NCBI GenBank assembly: GCA_003762615.1
Contig: RIAZ01000005.1
Coordinates: 124,001 to 188,000, forward strand
Reading direction: 5' to 3'
DNA length: 64,000 bases
Origin: Muribaculaceae bacterium Isolate-037 (Harlan)
Lineage (GTDB): Bacteria > Bacteroidota > Bacteroidia > Bacteroidales > Muribaculaceae
The notes under the pieces were generated by a model. That model did no database searches. It was not told the origin of the DNA and worked only from the letters and a program-made list of their open reading frames with translations. The translations under genes were made by a program, and so were the position numbers. This document shows, piece after piece, positions 34,701 through 43,509 of this stretch; positions within the stretch are counted from its first letter, which is position 1, and every line of letters begins with the position of its first letter.

Positions 34701-35731
34701 TGAATCGTAAGACGAGAAGACTTATACAAAATATTTTTGTGTTGTGTGTGCTTGCGTTCGGGTTATGGTGGATAGCAAGTGAATTCATTAGATTCAATGT
34801 GTCGACGTTTACAGATAATGCGCAGGTGCGGAGGCAGATTGTGCCGATAAATGCCCGTGTGCAAGGCTATATAAAGGAGGTGCGGTTTGATGAATATACA
34901 TTTGTGCATCGCGGTGATACACTTTTGGTGATTGATGATACCGAATATGCCCTTGCACTTGCCCAGGCAAATGCACGTCTTCAGAATGCCTTATCAAGAA
35001 AATCGACTGTAAGGGCAGCTATCTCAACCACGGCGAGCGAAATCGGTGTGAGTGAGGCTTCGATTGATGAGGTGCGTGTGGAGATGGAGAATGCCGGTAG
35101 AGATCTCGGGAGATACCAAAATCTTCTGGATGATAAGGCAGTCACTCCAAAACAATATGATGATGCCCTTACCAGGTATGAGGCGTTGAAGGCAAAATAC
35201 GAGCGATTGTGTCGTAAAAGGGAATCAACAATGCTCTACAAGGATGAGAAGACACAGCAACTCGGACAGCAGGATGCAGAAATTGAACTTGCCAACGCTT
35301 CAAAGGAGCTTGCAAGGCTCAATATGTCGTATACTGTGATTACAGCTCCTGTAGATGGTTACACGTCGCGACGTAATATAGAATCCGGTCAACTTGTACA
35401 ACCCGGACAGACATTGCTTTCCATAGTTAATGAGAATGATGTGTGGGTCATTGCCAATTATAAGGAAAGTCAGACAGCAGAAATGGAAATAGGCGATAAT
35501 GTGAAGATTACCGTGGATGCTATTCCGGGGAAAACTTATGTGGGTGTCATAGAGGCAATCTCAAATGCCACAGGAGCTCAATATTCAATTGTCCCGCAAG
35601 ACAATGCAACCGGAAACTTTGTAAAGGTGGAACAGAGGCTTCCGGTAAAAATCCGATTTACCGAGGATAATTCACCGGAGGATATGACCAGACTTAAGGC
35701 AGGATTGAATGTTGAATGTGAGTTGATGTGA
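34697..35731 (+). CDS. HlyD/EmrA-type periplasmic adaptor protein
   Basis: A membrane-fusion protein linking the inner-membrane MFS pump to the TolC channel. The 344-residue product has one N-terminal membrane helix (NIFVLCVLAFGLWWIASEF, about 9-27). A lipoyl half-motif follows (VPINARVQGYIKEVRFDEYTFVHRGDTLLVID), then a long coiled-coil hairpin (about 80-205). The second half-motif is YTVITAPVDGYTSRRNIESGQLVQPGQTLL, with a beta-barrel domain at the end. This order matches EmrA. It is coupled on both sides by overlapping start and stop codons. Confidence 0.92.
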   Translation: MMNRKTRRLIQNIFVLCVLAFGLWWIASEFIRFNVSTFTDNAQVRRQIVPINARVQGYIKEVRFDEYTFVHRGDTLLVIDDTEYALALAQANARLQNALSRKSTVRAAISTTASEIGVSEASIDEVRVEMENAGRDLGRYQNLLDDKAVTPKQYDDALTRYEALKAKYERLCRKRESTMLYKDEKTQQLGQQDAEIELANASKELARLNMSYTVITAPVDGYTSRRNIESGQLVQPGQTLLSIVNENDVWVIANYKESQTAEMEIGDNVKITVDAIPGKTYVGVIEAISNATGAQYSIVPQDNATGNFVKVEQRLPVKIRFTEDNSPEDMTRLKAGLNVECELM

Positions 35732-37368
35732 TGGCAATAGGAGTGTATAAGACGGGCAATTCAATTATACGCACCCGACAGTTGCTGATGTATCATGACG
35801 GCGTGCCTCGTCGTGTGCGCGTATGGTTGATATTGATATTTGGATTCCTATATCAATATGCCGGTAGCATAAATCTTTCTTCCATGAATCAGATGGTGGG
35901 TGAGATTTCGTTTCTTAATGAGGATGTGCAGATGGCGGGCTACTGTATGCTGGCGGGTATAACGGTCTGTTTCCCCGTGATGTATCGTCTGAAGTTTGCC
36001 ATGTATACCCGTCAGTTGTTTTTTGTGTCCGGAATAGGTCTGATGTTTTGCACAGCTATCACAATGAGTATAGCAATTCCATGGGTAGTGTGTGGGGCAA
36101 GTTTTATCGCCGGTTTTTTCAAGATGCTCGGCATGTTTGGATGTACAAGCAATTTCAGGCTTTGTGTAACTCCTTCTCGAAACTATGCGATATTTTTCCC
36201 CGTAATATATTTTATGGTAGTTGGGGGAACATATCTTTCCGGATTGACCACTGCATATCTAACGTATTATGGAAATTGGAGGTTGATGAATCTTTTTGTA
36301 ATCCTATTACTGATGATTCATGTCGCAATAGTATATTTTATGATGAAACCGGATCATCGACCGGGCCCTTATATGTCGCTTAAAGGGATTGACTTAATCG
36401 GATTTATCCTTTGGTGCGGGTTTATCATATCAGGGATGTGGATTTTCTGTTATGGGGAGCATTATGAATGGTGGCGAGGTAATCAAGTATGGTTGGGCAC
36501 GTTGATTTGCTGTCTGTTTTTTGCCGGAGCGTGGTGTAGGTCGCGTTTTCATGAAAGGCCTTATCTCAGCCTGCATATTTTTTCTTATACTGCGGTATGG
36601 AAAATAATATTCTGGCTCTTTGTAGCGTCGATACTCCAATCTGCCCCAAGATTATTACAGTCAATATATGTCAATTCCATCTTGGGATACGATTCTTTGA
36701 ACGTCATATCCCTTAATTATCCAATTCTGTATGGTGTGCTTTTAGGCGCGATACTCGCATTTTATACAAAAGTGAAATGGTGCTGGAACACCAAGCAATA
36801 CCTCGTATTGTCTTTCGCGTTACTGACGTCATATATCGTAGCCATGTATTTTTTGATTGACGGCAACACCAACAAGGAAGCATTCTTCATCCCATTGGTT
36901 GCAGTCGGTATATCGGAGGTTATGATCGGATCAATTTCAAATGTATATCTTTCCCAAAGCGTACCTTTTTCTTACTTTTTCTTCGGACTTAGTGCAATCG
37001 GTTATTCGCGGTGTGGAATTGGCAATGCTGCCGGTGCTGCCCTCGTGCAACGGCTTTACAATTGGGCAGTGGTCAAAAACAGCATGTCGGCATCAGAAAA
37101 TATAGACGGTACAGTGTTGCCATTTGATATGCCGTCATGGAGCGAGACCATGGCGGTGGTTTCACGACAAAGTGTAATGATGACTTTGAAAGAATGTTAC
37201 GGATATCTTATTCTTGTAGGGATTGTCATGATATTGTTGATAATTATGAGTACGTATAAGACGACTGTCACAAGGCTCATTCCCAAAATGTCGGCTATAC
37301 GTCGGTGGATGAGCAATCCCCGCGTCGAGGATCCGGCTGATTCTGTGATAAGGAAAAAGTCTGACTGA
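35731..37368 (+). CDS. MFS transporter, 14-helix DHA2/EmrB-like
   Basis: The inner-membrane pump of the tripartite system. About 545 residues and some 12-14 hydrophobic segments fit the drug:H+ antiporter-2 type. The family motifs are weak (FVILLLMIHVAIVYFMMKP and LRxxxGIGNAAGAAL-like sequences are recognisable). The company of HlyD and TolC genes supports an EmrB-like role more than the sequence alone. An ATG at 35731 overlaps the upstream TGA by one base; a GTG at 35728 is an alternative start. The C-terminal part (about 510-545) is a basic cytoplasmic tail. Confidence 0.85.
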   Translation: MAIGVYKTGNSIIRTRQLLMYHDGVPRRVRVWLILIFGFLYQYAGSINLSSMNQMVGEISFLNEDVQMAGYCMLAGITVCFPVMYRLKFAMYTRQLFFVSGIGLMFCTAITMSIAIPWVVCGASFIAGFFKMLGMFGCTSNFRLCVTPSRNYAIFFPVIYFMVVGGTYLSGLTTAYLTYYGNWRLMNLFVILLLMIHVAIVYFMMKPDHRPGPYMSLKGIDLIGFILWCGFIISGMWIFCYGEHYEWWRGNQVWLGTLICCLFFAGAWCRSRFHERPYLSLHIFSYTAVWKIIFWLFVASILQSAPRLLQSIYVNSILGYDSLNVISLNYPILYGVLLGAILAFYTKVKWCWNTKQYLVLSFALLTSYIVAMYFLIDGNTNKEAFFIPLVAVGISEVMIGSISNVYLSQSVPFSYFFFGLSAIGYSRCGIGNAAGAALVQRLYNWAVVKNSMSASENIDGTVLPFDMPSWSETMAVVSRQSVMMTLKECYGYLILVGIVMILLIIMSTYKTTVTRLIPKMSAIRRWMSNPRVEDPADSVIRKKSD

Positions 37369-37477
37369 AGCATCTGCTTTCAAACCAAGTGATGAAAAAA
37401 GATGTTTAGGCAATAAAAATAAACAGTAATCAATGAAGGTTGGACAACTTAACTCTTACATATAAAACAAAATAATA

Positions 37478-38308
37478 ATGAGAAAAATTTTTTTATTTAT
37501 GGCAGCAATAATCTCTGCATTCGCGATTTCAGCCCAGACGCAGACGATAGTTATTCAGGGTCCTAATGGTAAACTGATGGCCGATTTAAGTGTACCATCG
37601 CTTAACACTAATGAGAAAAAAACTGTGGCAATTCTTATGCATGGTTTTGGTAGCAACCGCCATCGTCCTCTTCTTAGAGCCATCTATGACAAGTTGTCGG
37701 AATGTGGAATAGGGGCAATACGTTTTGACTTTGACGGTTGCGGCGACAGTGACGGAGAATTTGTTGATATGACGGTGCCTAAAGAGATAGCCGATGCAAA
37801 GGCAGTCTATGAGTATGTCCGCGATTTACCATGGGTTTCGGATATCTATCTGATAGGGCATTCGCAAGGTGGTGTTGTGGCTTCAATGTTAGCTGGTGAA
37901 TTGGATAAGGATGCAGTAAAGGGGGTGGCACTCCTTGCTCCGGCTGCCGTTCTGCGTGAAGATGCCATAAGGGGCAATACTCAAGGGGCAAAGTATGATC
38001 CCATTACGCCCCCTGAGTATGTGGAGTTGCCCAGCGGCATAAAAATCGGGCGCGATTATATAGTGACAGCTCAGACGCTTCCTATATACGATACCGCATT
38101 GCAGTATCAGGGTCCGGTTCTGATGCTTCATGGCACGAGTGATATCATAGTACCGTATACGTATAGCCTACGCTATAATGACATATATCAAAATGGTAGC
38201 TTGAGATTGATCAAGGGTGTTGACCATAGTTTTAATGGCTATGAGAAGGAGGCTGCTGATATCGTTGCAAATTTCTTTATTAATACAGTTAATGATTATG
38301 TATTGTAA
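37478..38308 (+). CDS. Exported alpha/beta-hydrolase
   Basis: A 276-residue serine hydrolase of the esterase/aminopeptidase-like (Hydrolase_4) group. The signal peptide is about residues 1-19 (MRKIFLFMAAIISAFAISA). The nucleophile elbow is GHSQGG (Ser at about residue 129), with the oxyanion region in HGFGSNRHRP. An Asp in GTSDIIVPY and a His in GVDHSFNGYEKEA complete the likely triad. DFDGCGDSDGEF is the conserved second strand loop. It lies 109 bases after the pump operon on the same strand; a role in cleaving the pump's substrate, such as an ester or bile-acid-like conjugate, would be speculation. Confidence 0.85.
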   Translation: MRKIFLFMAAIISAFAISAQTQTIVIQGPNGKLMADLSVPSLNTNEKKTVAILMHGFGSNRHRPLLRAIYDKLSECGIGAIRFDFDGCGDSDGEFVDMTVPKEIADAKAVYEYVRDLPWVSDIYLIGHSQGGVVASMLAGELDKDAVKGVALLAPAAVLREDAIRGNTQGAKYDPITPPEYVELPSGIKIGRDYIVTAQTLPIYDTALQYQGPVLMLHGTSDIIVPYTYSLRYNDIYQNGSLRLIKGVDHSFNGYEKEAADIVANFFINTVNDYVL

Positions 38309-38346
38309 CCCGTTGATATTTTATATATCGTTAAAAAACTGTCTCT

Positions 38347-40080
38347 TTAGCATTTGATTCGGAATACGATGGATGTGCGGCAAGGTAATTTGTCGGGTGT
38401 CGTTATCTGTAACCCGTCGGTGGTCTGTTGCCATTTGATACGTCTTTTGCTGCCAAGCATCGAGACCTCATTGACTTTCATTTCCGGCAGACCGAGTGAT
38501 TTTATCGTGATGGTCTCGCCGGAAGATGGAAGAGACATCAGGAATGCGTAGAGTGCGCCATCCTTCCCTATGGTAAAGCGTATATCTTTGGGAGAGAAGG
38601 GGTATTCCTTGTGATGTTTACCAAGTCCCCCTCCGGGAAGTTTCCGGAGATGGCCGTCCTCCATTTCTCCCTCTCCAAGCACTTTCCATGCGTGGCTTCC
38701 GTAGACGGCTTTCCCATTGATATCCATCCATTCTCCCACTTCCAGCAGCATCTTTTCACATTCCTCGTCCAAAGATCCGTCCGGACGTAGCGGGATATTG
38801 AGGGCCGCATTGCCGTCACGACATATCGCCTCAATGATGAAACGTATCACGGATGAGCTGTCATAAGTAAACCCCGGAGCGTAGAACCAGTCACCCACCG
38901 GAGCTTCTCTTATCCATGGTTGCGAAACGTTGATGGTGTCCGGAAATGCAAATTCAGCAGTGTTGACAGCCCCATTTGTGGGATGGCGGAACTTTATTAT
39001 GCTGAATCCATCTACTTTCCCTCTGTTTTTCAATTGGCGGTTATAGTAGTCTGCCATAACGGTCTGCATGGCGTTGCATTTGTAGCCTGTGCCGGTACCA
39101 TCCCCTGTGAAGGGACCCTCCACAGTGCCGTCAGTATATATGAAATCGGGGTCATAGTTGGCGGTGACGTCCATTATGCGTAATGCCCATTGTGTGGCAA
39201 ACCATTTGGCATAGTCAAGATGCCTCCAGAAGATGCCTGCTTTAGGAGGGGACCAAGGGGTGTTGGCATTTTCTGCCACTGTCTCATATTCCCTGAGGTT
39301 GATGCCGTATAGCAGGCGAGGGTCGTAGCCTTCCCACCATTTACCTTTCCCATCTTCCGGAGTGAGGTTGCCATCGTAAGGCACTCCGGCTTTATCTCCC
39401 TGCGTGTCGCATTGAAAGGCGGTCTGCCACCACCACCATGTGTATTCATGGTGAAACGTCACACCGTAATGCATATCTTGTTTGCGGCATGCGTCTGCCC
39501 ATTCTCGGAGCATATCGCGCTTTGGTCCGATGTTGACGGAGTTCCAGGGATGATAGTGAGAATCCCATAGGTCGTAATTATCGTGATGCACACCCTGTAT
39601 CATAAGGAAGCGAGCTCCGGCTTTCTTATATAATTTAGTCAGATATTCCGGATTGAATTTTTCCGGATTCCACGTGTGCAAGACGTCTTTGTAGCCTACT
39701 TCAGATGGATGCCCGTAACGGTTCAGATGGTTGCGGTAGGCAGTGGAATTCTCCTTGTAGAGGTTGCGTGCATACCAGTCGCCGCTCTCGCCTGCGGATT
39801 GTGGTCCGAAATGCACCCAGAATCCCACTTTTGCCTCCCTAAGCCATTTGGGTTCTCCGGAATAATTTGCCTCTATGGATTCCCATGATGGTTGAAAAGG
39901 ACCCTCGTGTATAGGGATGTTAAGCTGCACTTCCTGAAATGTCTTATTGTCATCCATTCGTATCATGTTTTCCCTCATCGGCTGGGGTATCTCCGGTAAG
40001 GGTGGCACTGTGGCTGATTGTTGTGCCGACACCGATAGTGTGATACCGGCAAAAATTGAAAATATTGAGAATCGTGTCAT
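38347..40080 (-). CDS. Alpha-L-fucosidase (GH29)
   Basis: A 577-residue exported glycosidase with an N-terminal signal peptide (MTRFSIFSIFAGITLSVSA). Family GH29 features include AKVGFWVHFGPQSAGE, GVHHDNYDLWDSHYHPWN (His-His at about 165-166), MHYGVTFHHEYTWWWW and the nucleophile region DPDFIYTDGTVEGP (Asp about 317). A C-terminal beta domain with YPFSPKDIRFTIGKDGALYAFLM and a SLGLPEM-type end follows. It removes terminal fucose, as expected for use of mucin or milk glycans. It is alone, without a SusC/SusD pair, and converges on the hydrolase gene with a 38-base gap. Confidence 0.9.
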   Translation of the reverse strand: MTRFSIFSIFAGITLSVSAQQSATVPPLPEIPQPMRENMIRMDDNKTFQEVQLNIPIHEGPFQPSWESIEANYSGEPKWLREAKVGFWVHFGPQSAGESGDWYARNLYKENSTAYRNHLNRYGHPSEVGYKDVLHTWNPEKFNPEYLTKLYKKAGARFLMIQGVHHDNYDLWDSHYHPWNSVNIGPKRDMLREWADACRKQDMHYGVTFHHEYTWWWWQTAFQCDTQGDKAGVPYDGNLTPEDGKGKWWEGYDPRLLYGINLREYETVAENANTPWSPPKAGIFWRHLDYAKWFATQWALRIMDVTANYDPDFIYTDGTVEGPFTGDGTGTGYKCNAMQTVMADYYNRQLKNRGKVDGFSIIKFRHPTNGAVNTAEFAFPDTINVSQPWIREAPVGDWFYAPGFTYDSSSVIRFIIEAICRDGNAALNIPLRPDGSLDEECEKMLLEVGEWMDINGKAVYGSHAWKVLGEGEMEDGHLRKLPGGGLGKHHKEYPFSPKDIRFTIGKDGALYAFLMSLPSSGETITIKSLGLPEMKVNEVSMLGSKRRIKWQQTTDGLQITTPDKLPCRTSIVFRIKC

Positions 40081-40419
40081 ATCGTTTTAAGGTAAATTAG
40101 TTTAAGGTTTAAAGGTTTAGGTCGTATATGTTTTATAGAATGAAAAATTCATAGATTTCCGTGGACTTAAACCATAACCTATAAACTGAATATGTGGTGG
40201 TTTTATTGTGAGTATGGGCGACAATCGGCTTAAATAAGAAGTTACATCTGATTTGCTTTTTGAGGTTGCAATGTTGCAGGCGAATAGGGGTGGTGGAGGG
40301 TCGGATTTATTGATATATTGCAGGATTTTGGGGCATTCGGTTTTTTATTGCGAAATTTGCGGATGTAATGAAGTTGTAATGGCTTCATTGGTAATATCAT
40401 CATTTAAGGGATTTTTATT
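40081..40419. other. Intergenic region upstream of GH29 and the truncated DUF1810 copy
   Basis: From 40085 to about 40195 this region contains degenerate repeats of the GGTTTAA/TTAAACC type in both orientations. From 40258 it is about 95% identical, without gaps, to the stretch starting at 42791. No gene, tRNA or known riboswitch was seen. Confidence 0.5.
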
Positions 40420-40553
40420 ATGGAAAACTTGGATAGATTTGTTAGGGCGCAGGAGCGGGTGTATGACGTGGCGTTGAAGGAGATCCGTAATGGCGGGAAT
40501 AGAAGCCATTGGATTTGGTATGTGTTTCCGCAACTCAGGGGATCGGGCAGAAG
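40258..40553 (+). repeat. 295-bp duplicated segment, copy 1
   Basis: Matches 42791-43086 base for base with a constant offset of 2533 and about 14 differences by eye. It includes about 160 bases of upstream sequence plus the first about 44 codons of a DUF1810 gene. Confidence 0.9.
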
Positions 40554-40560
40554 TGCATAG
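40420..40560 (+). pseudogene. Truncated DUF1810 gene copy
   Basis: Encodes 46 residues (MENLDRFVRAQERVYDVALK...SHWIWYVFPQLRGSGRSA) and then stops. It aligns with the N-terminal third of the intact 137-residue gene at 42953. Homology ends at about 40553, where about 80 bases of unrelated sequence and then an IS5-type element begin. The remainder of the gene is absent, so this is a fragment left by insertion, deletion or partial duplication. Confidence 0.85.
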
Positions 40561-40635
40561 TACATGACATTTTTATGTAGCCAAAGCGGATAGATTTTTA
40601 ACATTTGCCCAAAACTCGCGAAGGAGTTCCACATA

Positions 40636-41580
40636 GAAGTCATTTAAACTTTTTTGATTTTTTAAGAAGCAATACTGCAAAAGCCAGATAATTTCAACCT
40701 TTCCAGCTCGAAGCTGTAGTGTCGTGGCACAGGAGCAACGTCCTGAAAGAATCCATCCAGGCATTGGATTTCTCGATGACGTACCTCTCTTTATACATTT
40801 CCTCTTCAAAGCAGGAATCCGCATCCTCATGGTCATATTTGGGATTCTCCGCCACATTGGCAATCACGCCATGAGCGTTGTATACTCGGCGGAAATCGGC
40901 ACAGTCAAATCCGGCATCGGCGTTGTTGAAGATACCGTCCACGGAAATCCCAGCGCTCGTGATGGTGGAGAAAATCACTGTCATGGATTTCTCAATCTCA
41001 AAAACATCATTATGATTGCCCTCCATCGGCTCGGAGATCGCCAACGGGAGTCCATGTCTGTCTGTGAAGTAAATTGCATTTGTGGTCTTGCGTTTCTTAG
41101 GGGCTTGATATGCAGCCAATTCTCCTCCACGTGTGCAGGGAGTATGACTGCCGTTGGTATGCGTCAAAGACAAATCAACGGAAACCCTGTTTTCTCTCAG
41201 AAGATTGATGAACCTCTCTTTCCAATGCCCTCCCTTGCACCACTTTCGATAGTGATGGTACACTGCCCCATGTTTGAGTACGGTTTCACTGAAAAGATGC
41301 TCAACCGGAAGATGTTCCCACTGGCATCCGACCTTCAGCTTGTAGAGGATGGCATTGATTATCTCGATGATGCACGCTTTGGAGACAAAACCGCGTTTTG
41401 CCACGGGAAGATGCGGCAGTATTCGATTTGTTATTGTATCTTTGTCAAGTACAGTGTAATTCATAAAAGTTGCTATTATGAGAGTCGTGTCCCATAATAT
41501 GGCGATTTTCCATGTGATTACGCTGTATTTTAACATTATACAAGAATATTTAGTATTTCTAAATTAGTTTAAATGACTTC
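40636..41580 (-). mobile_element. IS5-family insertion sequence, 945 bp, probably inactive
   Basis: Bounded by 15-bp inverted repeats (GAAGTCATTTAAACT at 40636-40650, its complement at 41566-41580). It carries a single transposase gene on the minus strand whose natural stop codon lies inside the left repeat. I see no clean target duplication, which may mean later rearrangement of a flank. The transposase has two disabling changes. Confidence 0.85.
40640..41464 (-). pseudogene. IS5-family transposase with in-frame stop and altered catalytic residue
   Basis: The frame from 41464 (MNYTVLDKDTITNRILPHL) contains IS5-type landmarks: KRGFVSKACIIEIINAILYKLK, HHYRKWCKGGHWKERF, GGELAAYQAPKKRKTTNAIY, NNADAGFD and ERYVIEKSNAWMDSF. 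It ends at a TGA (40696-40694) after ASSWKG. The same frame continues for 17 codons (NYLAFAVLLLKKSKKFK) to a TGA at 40642-40640, as in complete relatives. The first aspartate of the DDE triad, normally in a DGSHTP motif, is Asn (NGSHTP, codon 41155-41153); the second Asp and the Glu are present. Both lesions suggest a dead element. Confidence 0.85.
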
Positions 41581-41786
41581 AATAAGAACTGAATGAATTT
41601 GTATTGGGTGTGTCGTCTTTAAATAGGAGATGCACCCGATACAGGTGAAAGTGGATGTTGATGGATGAGTTGAGTGATGGTGACAGGGATATTTTCATGT
41701 GTTGAAAAACCGTTGAAAATCTGTGATAAAAGTTTGCGTAAATGGATTTTAATGTCTATTTTTGTGCAAACCAAAACGCTATTGCA

Positions 41787-42683
41787 ATGTCTACTTATAT
41801 CAATCCGATGACCGATTTCGGTTTCAAGTATATATTCGGTAGGGAAGAGTCGAAGGACTTCCTTATTGATTTCCTCAACAACCTGTTGAAGGATGAGCCG
41901 GGATTTGACACGATTATCGACCTTCAGTATCTTGACAAGGAGAAGAGCCGGAGACGTAAGAGGGAGAGGGGTGTAATCTATGACATCCACTGCCAGACAA
42001 CAAATGGGAAACGCTTTACTGTCGAGATGCAGAACAGTAGCCAGAATTATTACATTGACCGAATGGTATATTATGCCTCGAAAGCGATAGTTGACCAAGG
42101 AGAGGTAGGGTCGGACTGGCTGTATGAGTTTGAGCCGATATACATCATCTCGTTCATGAATTTCTGTCTTGAACAATTTAAGGATGAGTTTAGGATAGAT
42201 GCCGCGTTGTGTGACCTCCGGACACACCAACCGATCAGCGACAAGCAACGTTACATATTCATACAGCTTCCGTTATTCGGTAAGGATAAACCGGAGGACT
42301 GCAGTGAGAAGATAGATCAGTGGTTTTATATATTTAACAACATGAGTACTATGGAAACAATGCCATTCACACAAAAGGATAGACTTTTCCACCGGTTGTC
42401 ATCGGTGGCATCATACGCGAATCTGAGTGACGAAGATAAGATGGATTATGATGCAGATCTGAAGGCCTATCGAGATATTGTCGGTCAACTCTCTTTCGCT
42501 AAAGCAGAGGGACGAGAGGAAGGACGAGAGGAAGGACGAGAGGAAGGACGAGAGGAAGGACGAGAGGAGAGGGAAACTGAGATGATTATCAATATGATGA
42601 AAGCCGGTTTGCCGATAGAACAGATTGCCGTGATTGCTAATATGGCGGTTGATAAGGTTAGGAAGGTGTTTTGCAAGATGTGA
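41787..42683 (+). CDS. Rpn-family PD-(D/E)XK nuclease (recombination-promoting/"transposase" type)
   Basis: The start at 41787 (MSTYINPMTDFGFKYIFGRE) is the family's usual beginning; the frame is open back to 41742. The 298-residue product has the nuclease core. DFGFKYIFG and the KRERGVIYDIHCQT strand are visible, followed by GKRFTVEMQNSSQNYYIDRMVYYASK with the E-x-Q of PD-(D/E)XK enzymes. The C-terminal part contains a run of Glu-Gly-Arg-Glu repeats encoded by a 12-bp microsatellite. Such proteins are widespread in gut Bacteroidota, often annotated as transposases though they act as DNA endonucleases. Roles in recombination and phage defence have been proposed for relatives. Confidence 0.9.
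   Translation: MSTYINPMTDFGFKYIFGREESKDFLIDFLNNLLKDEPGFDTIIDLQYLDKEKSRRRKRERGVIYDIHCQTTNGKRFTVEMQNSSQNYYIDRMVYYASKAIVDQGEVGSDWLYEFEPIYIISFMNFCLEQFKDEFRIDAALCDLRTHQPISDKQRYIFIQLPLFGKDKPEDCSEKIDQWFYIFNNMSTMETMPFTQKDRLFHRLSSVASYANLSDEDKMDYDADLKAYRDIVGQLSFAKAEGREEGREEGREEGREEGREERETEMIINMMKAGLPIEQIAVIANMAVDKVRKVFCKM
42510..42569 (+). repeat. 12-bp in-frame microsatellite in the Rpn gene
   Basis: Five copies of GGACGAGAGGAA (the last with a final G) encode the repeating Gly-Arg-Glu-Glu tetrapeptide. Because the unit is four codons, copy-number change alters length without changing frame. Confidence 0.9.
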
Positions 42684-42711
42684 TTTTTAATTGAAATGTA
42701 TTATGTTTTTT

Positions 42712-42766
42712 AAGCGTCTGATTTTGGTGAGTCTTGGAAAGAAACATCAGAATCAGATGCTTTTTT
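42712..42766 (+). terminator. Terminator after the Rpn nuclease gene
   Basis: AAGCGTCTGATT (42712-42723) pairs with AATCAGATGCTT (42751-42762) with one G-U pair, followed by T6. Confidence 0.75.
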
Positions 42767-42790
42767 GTAATGAAGTTTAAGATTTTTCAA

Positions 42791-43086
42791 TTTTGAGGTT
42801 GCAATGTTGCAGGGGAATAGGGGTGGAGGAGGGTCGGATTTGTTGATATATTGCAGGATGTTGGGGCATTCGGTTTTTTATTGCGAAATTTGCGGATGTA
42901 ATGAAGTTGTAATGGCTTCATTGGTAATATCATCATTTAAGCGATTTTTATTATGGAAAACTTGGATAGATTTGTTATGGCGCAGGAGCGGACGTATGAT
43001 GTCGCGTTGCAGGAGATCCGTAATGGCGGGAAGAGAAGCCATTGGATTTGGTATGTGTTTCCGCAACTCAGGGGATTGGGCAGAAC
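42791..43086 (+). repeat. 295-bp duplicated segment, copy 2
   Basis: Partner of 40258-40553. The upstream non-coding half is as conserved as the coding half. It contains GAAATTTG, one base from the -7 consensus, in both copies, so the duplicated part probably includes the gene's promoter. Confidence 0.9.
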
Positions 43087-43366
43087 TGCCAATGCCAATT
43101 ATTATGGGATTGAAGGAAAAGAGGAGGCTGTGGCTTATCTTGGTCATGAAATTCTTGGTAAACGGCTGAGGGAAATCTCGAATGAGTTGTTGAACTCGCA
43201 GGAGGATATAAGGGTGCTGATGGGGAGTGGCATTGATGTGCTGAAACTGAAGTCAAGCATGACGCTGTTTGATTTTGTCTCGCCCGGCGATGTGTTTGGT
43301 CTGGTGCTGGATAAGTTTTTTGACGGAAAGAGATGCCGTCGTACGCTGGAGATTCTGTCAACTTGA
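42953..43366 (+). CDS. DUF1810 family protein
   Basis: A 137-residue protein matching the DUF1810 family, small cytoplasmic proteins of unknown function. Family blocks seen are ENLDRFVMAQERTYDVALQEI, GGKRSHWIWYVFPQLRGLGRTANANYYGI, EEAVAYLGHEILGKRLREIS and the closing LKLKSSMTLFDFVSPGD. It is full length for the family, unlike the truncated copy 2.5 kb upstream. A weak hairpin with T-rich 3' arm (43412-43460) follows. Confidence 0.88.
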   Translation: MENLDRFVMAQERTYDVALQEIRNGGKRSHWIWYVFPQLRGLGRTANANYYGIEGKEEAVAYLGHEILGKRLREISNELLNSQEDIRVLMGSGIDVLKLKSSMTLFDFVSPGDVFGLVLDKFFDGKRCRRTLEILST

Positions 43367-43411
43367 CTGCTTCTTGCAATTTTTGTGAAAAATTGTGTGT
43401 TTTTGACTTGT

Positions 43412-43462
43412 GAAAGAGGACCGGTTCTGATGTGTTGTCACCGCAGAATCGGTCTTTCTTTA
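43412..43462 (+). terminator. Terminator-like hairpin after DUF1810
   Basis: The arm 43412-43429 (GAAAGAGGACCGGTTCTG) pairs with 43444-43458 (CAGAATCGGTCTTTC) with a bulge and one wobble, followed by a short T-rich tail. Confidence 0.5.
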
Positions 43463-43509
43463 AACTGAAAGCTGTGAAAATCCGTTTAATGTAAAAACGG
43501 AATTTATAT

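Noticed and set aside
40561-40635. 75-base stretch between the truncated DUF1810 and the IS as part of the IS
   Set aside because: The 15-bp inverted repeat sets the IS edge at 40636; the stretch has no match elsewhere in the window and its origin is unknown.
42804-42952. Conserved small open frame upstream of DUF1810 (also at 40270)
   Set aside because: Similarity of the two copies is explained by recent segment duplication; changes are a mix of replacement and silent ones, and it runs into the DUF1810 gene in another frame.
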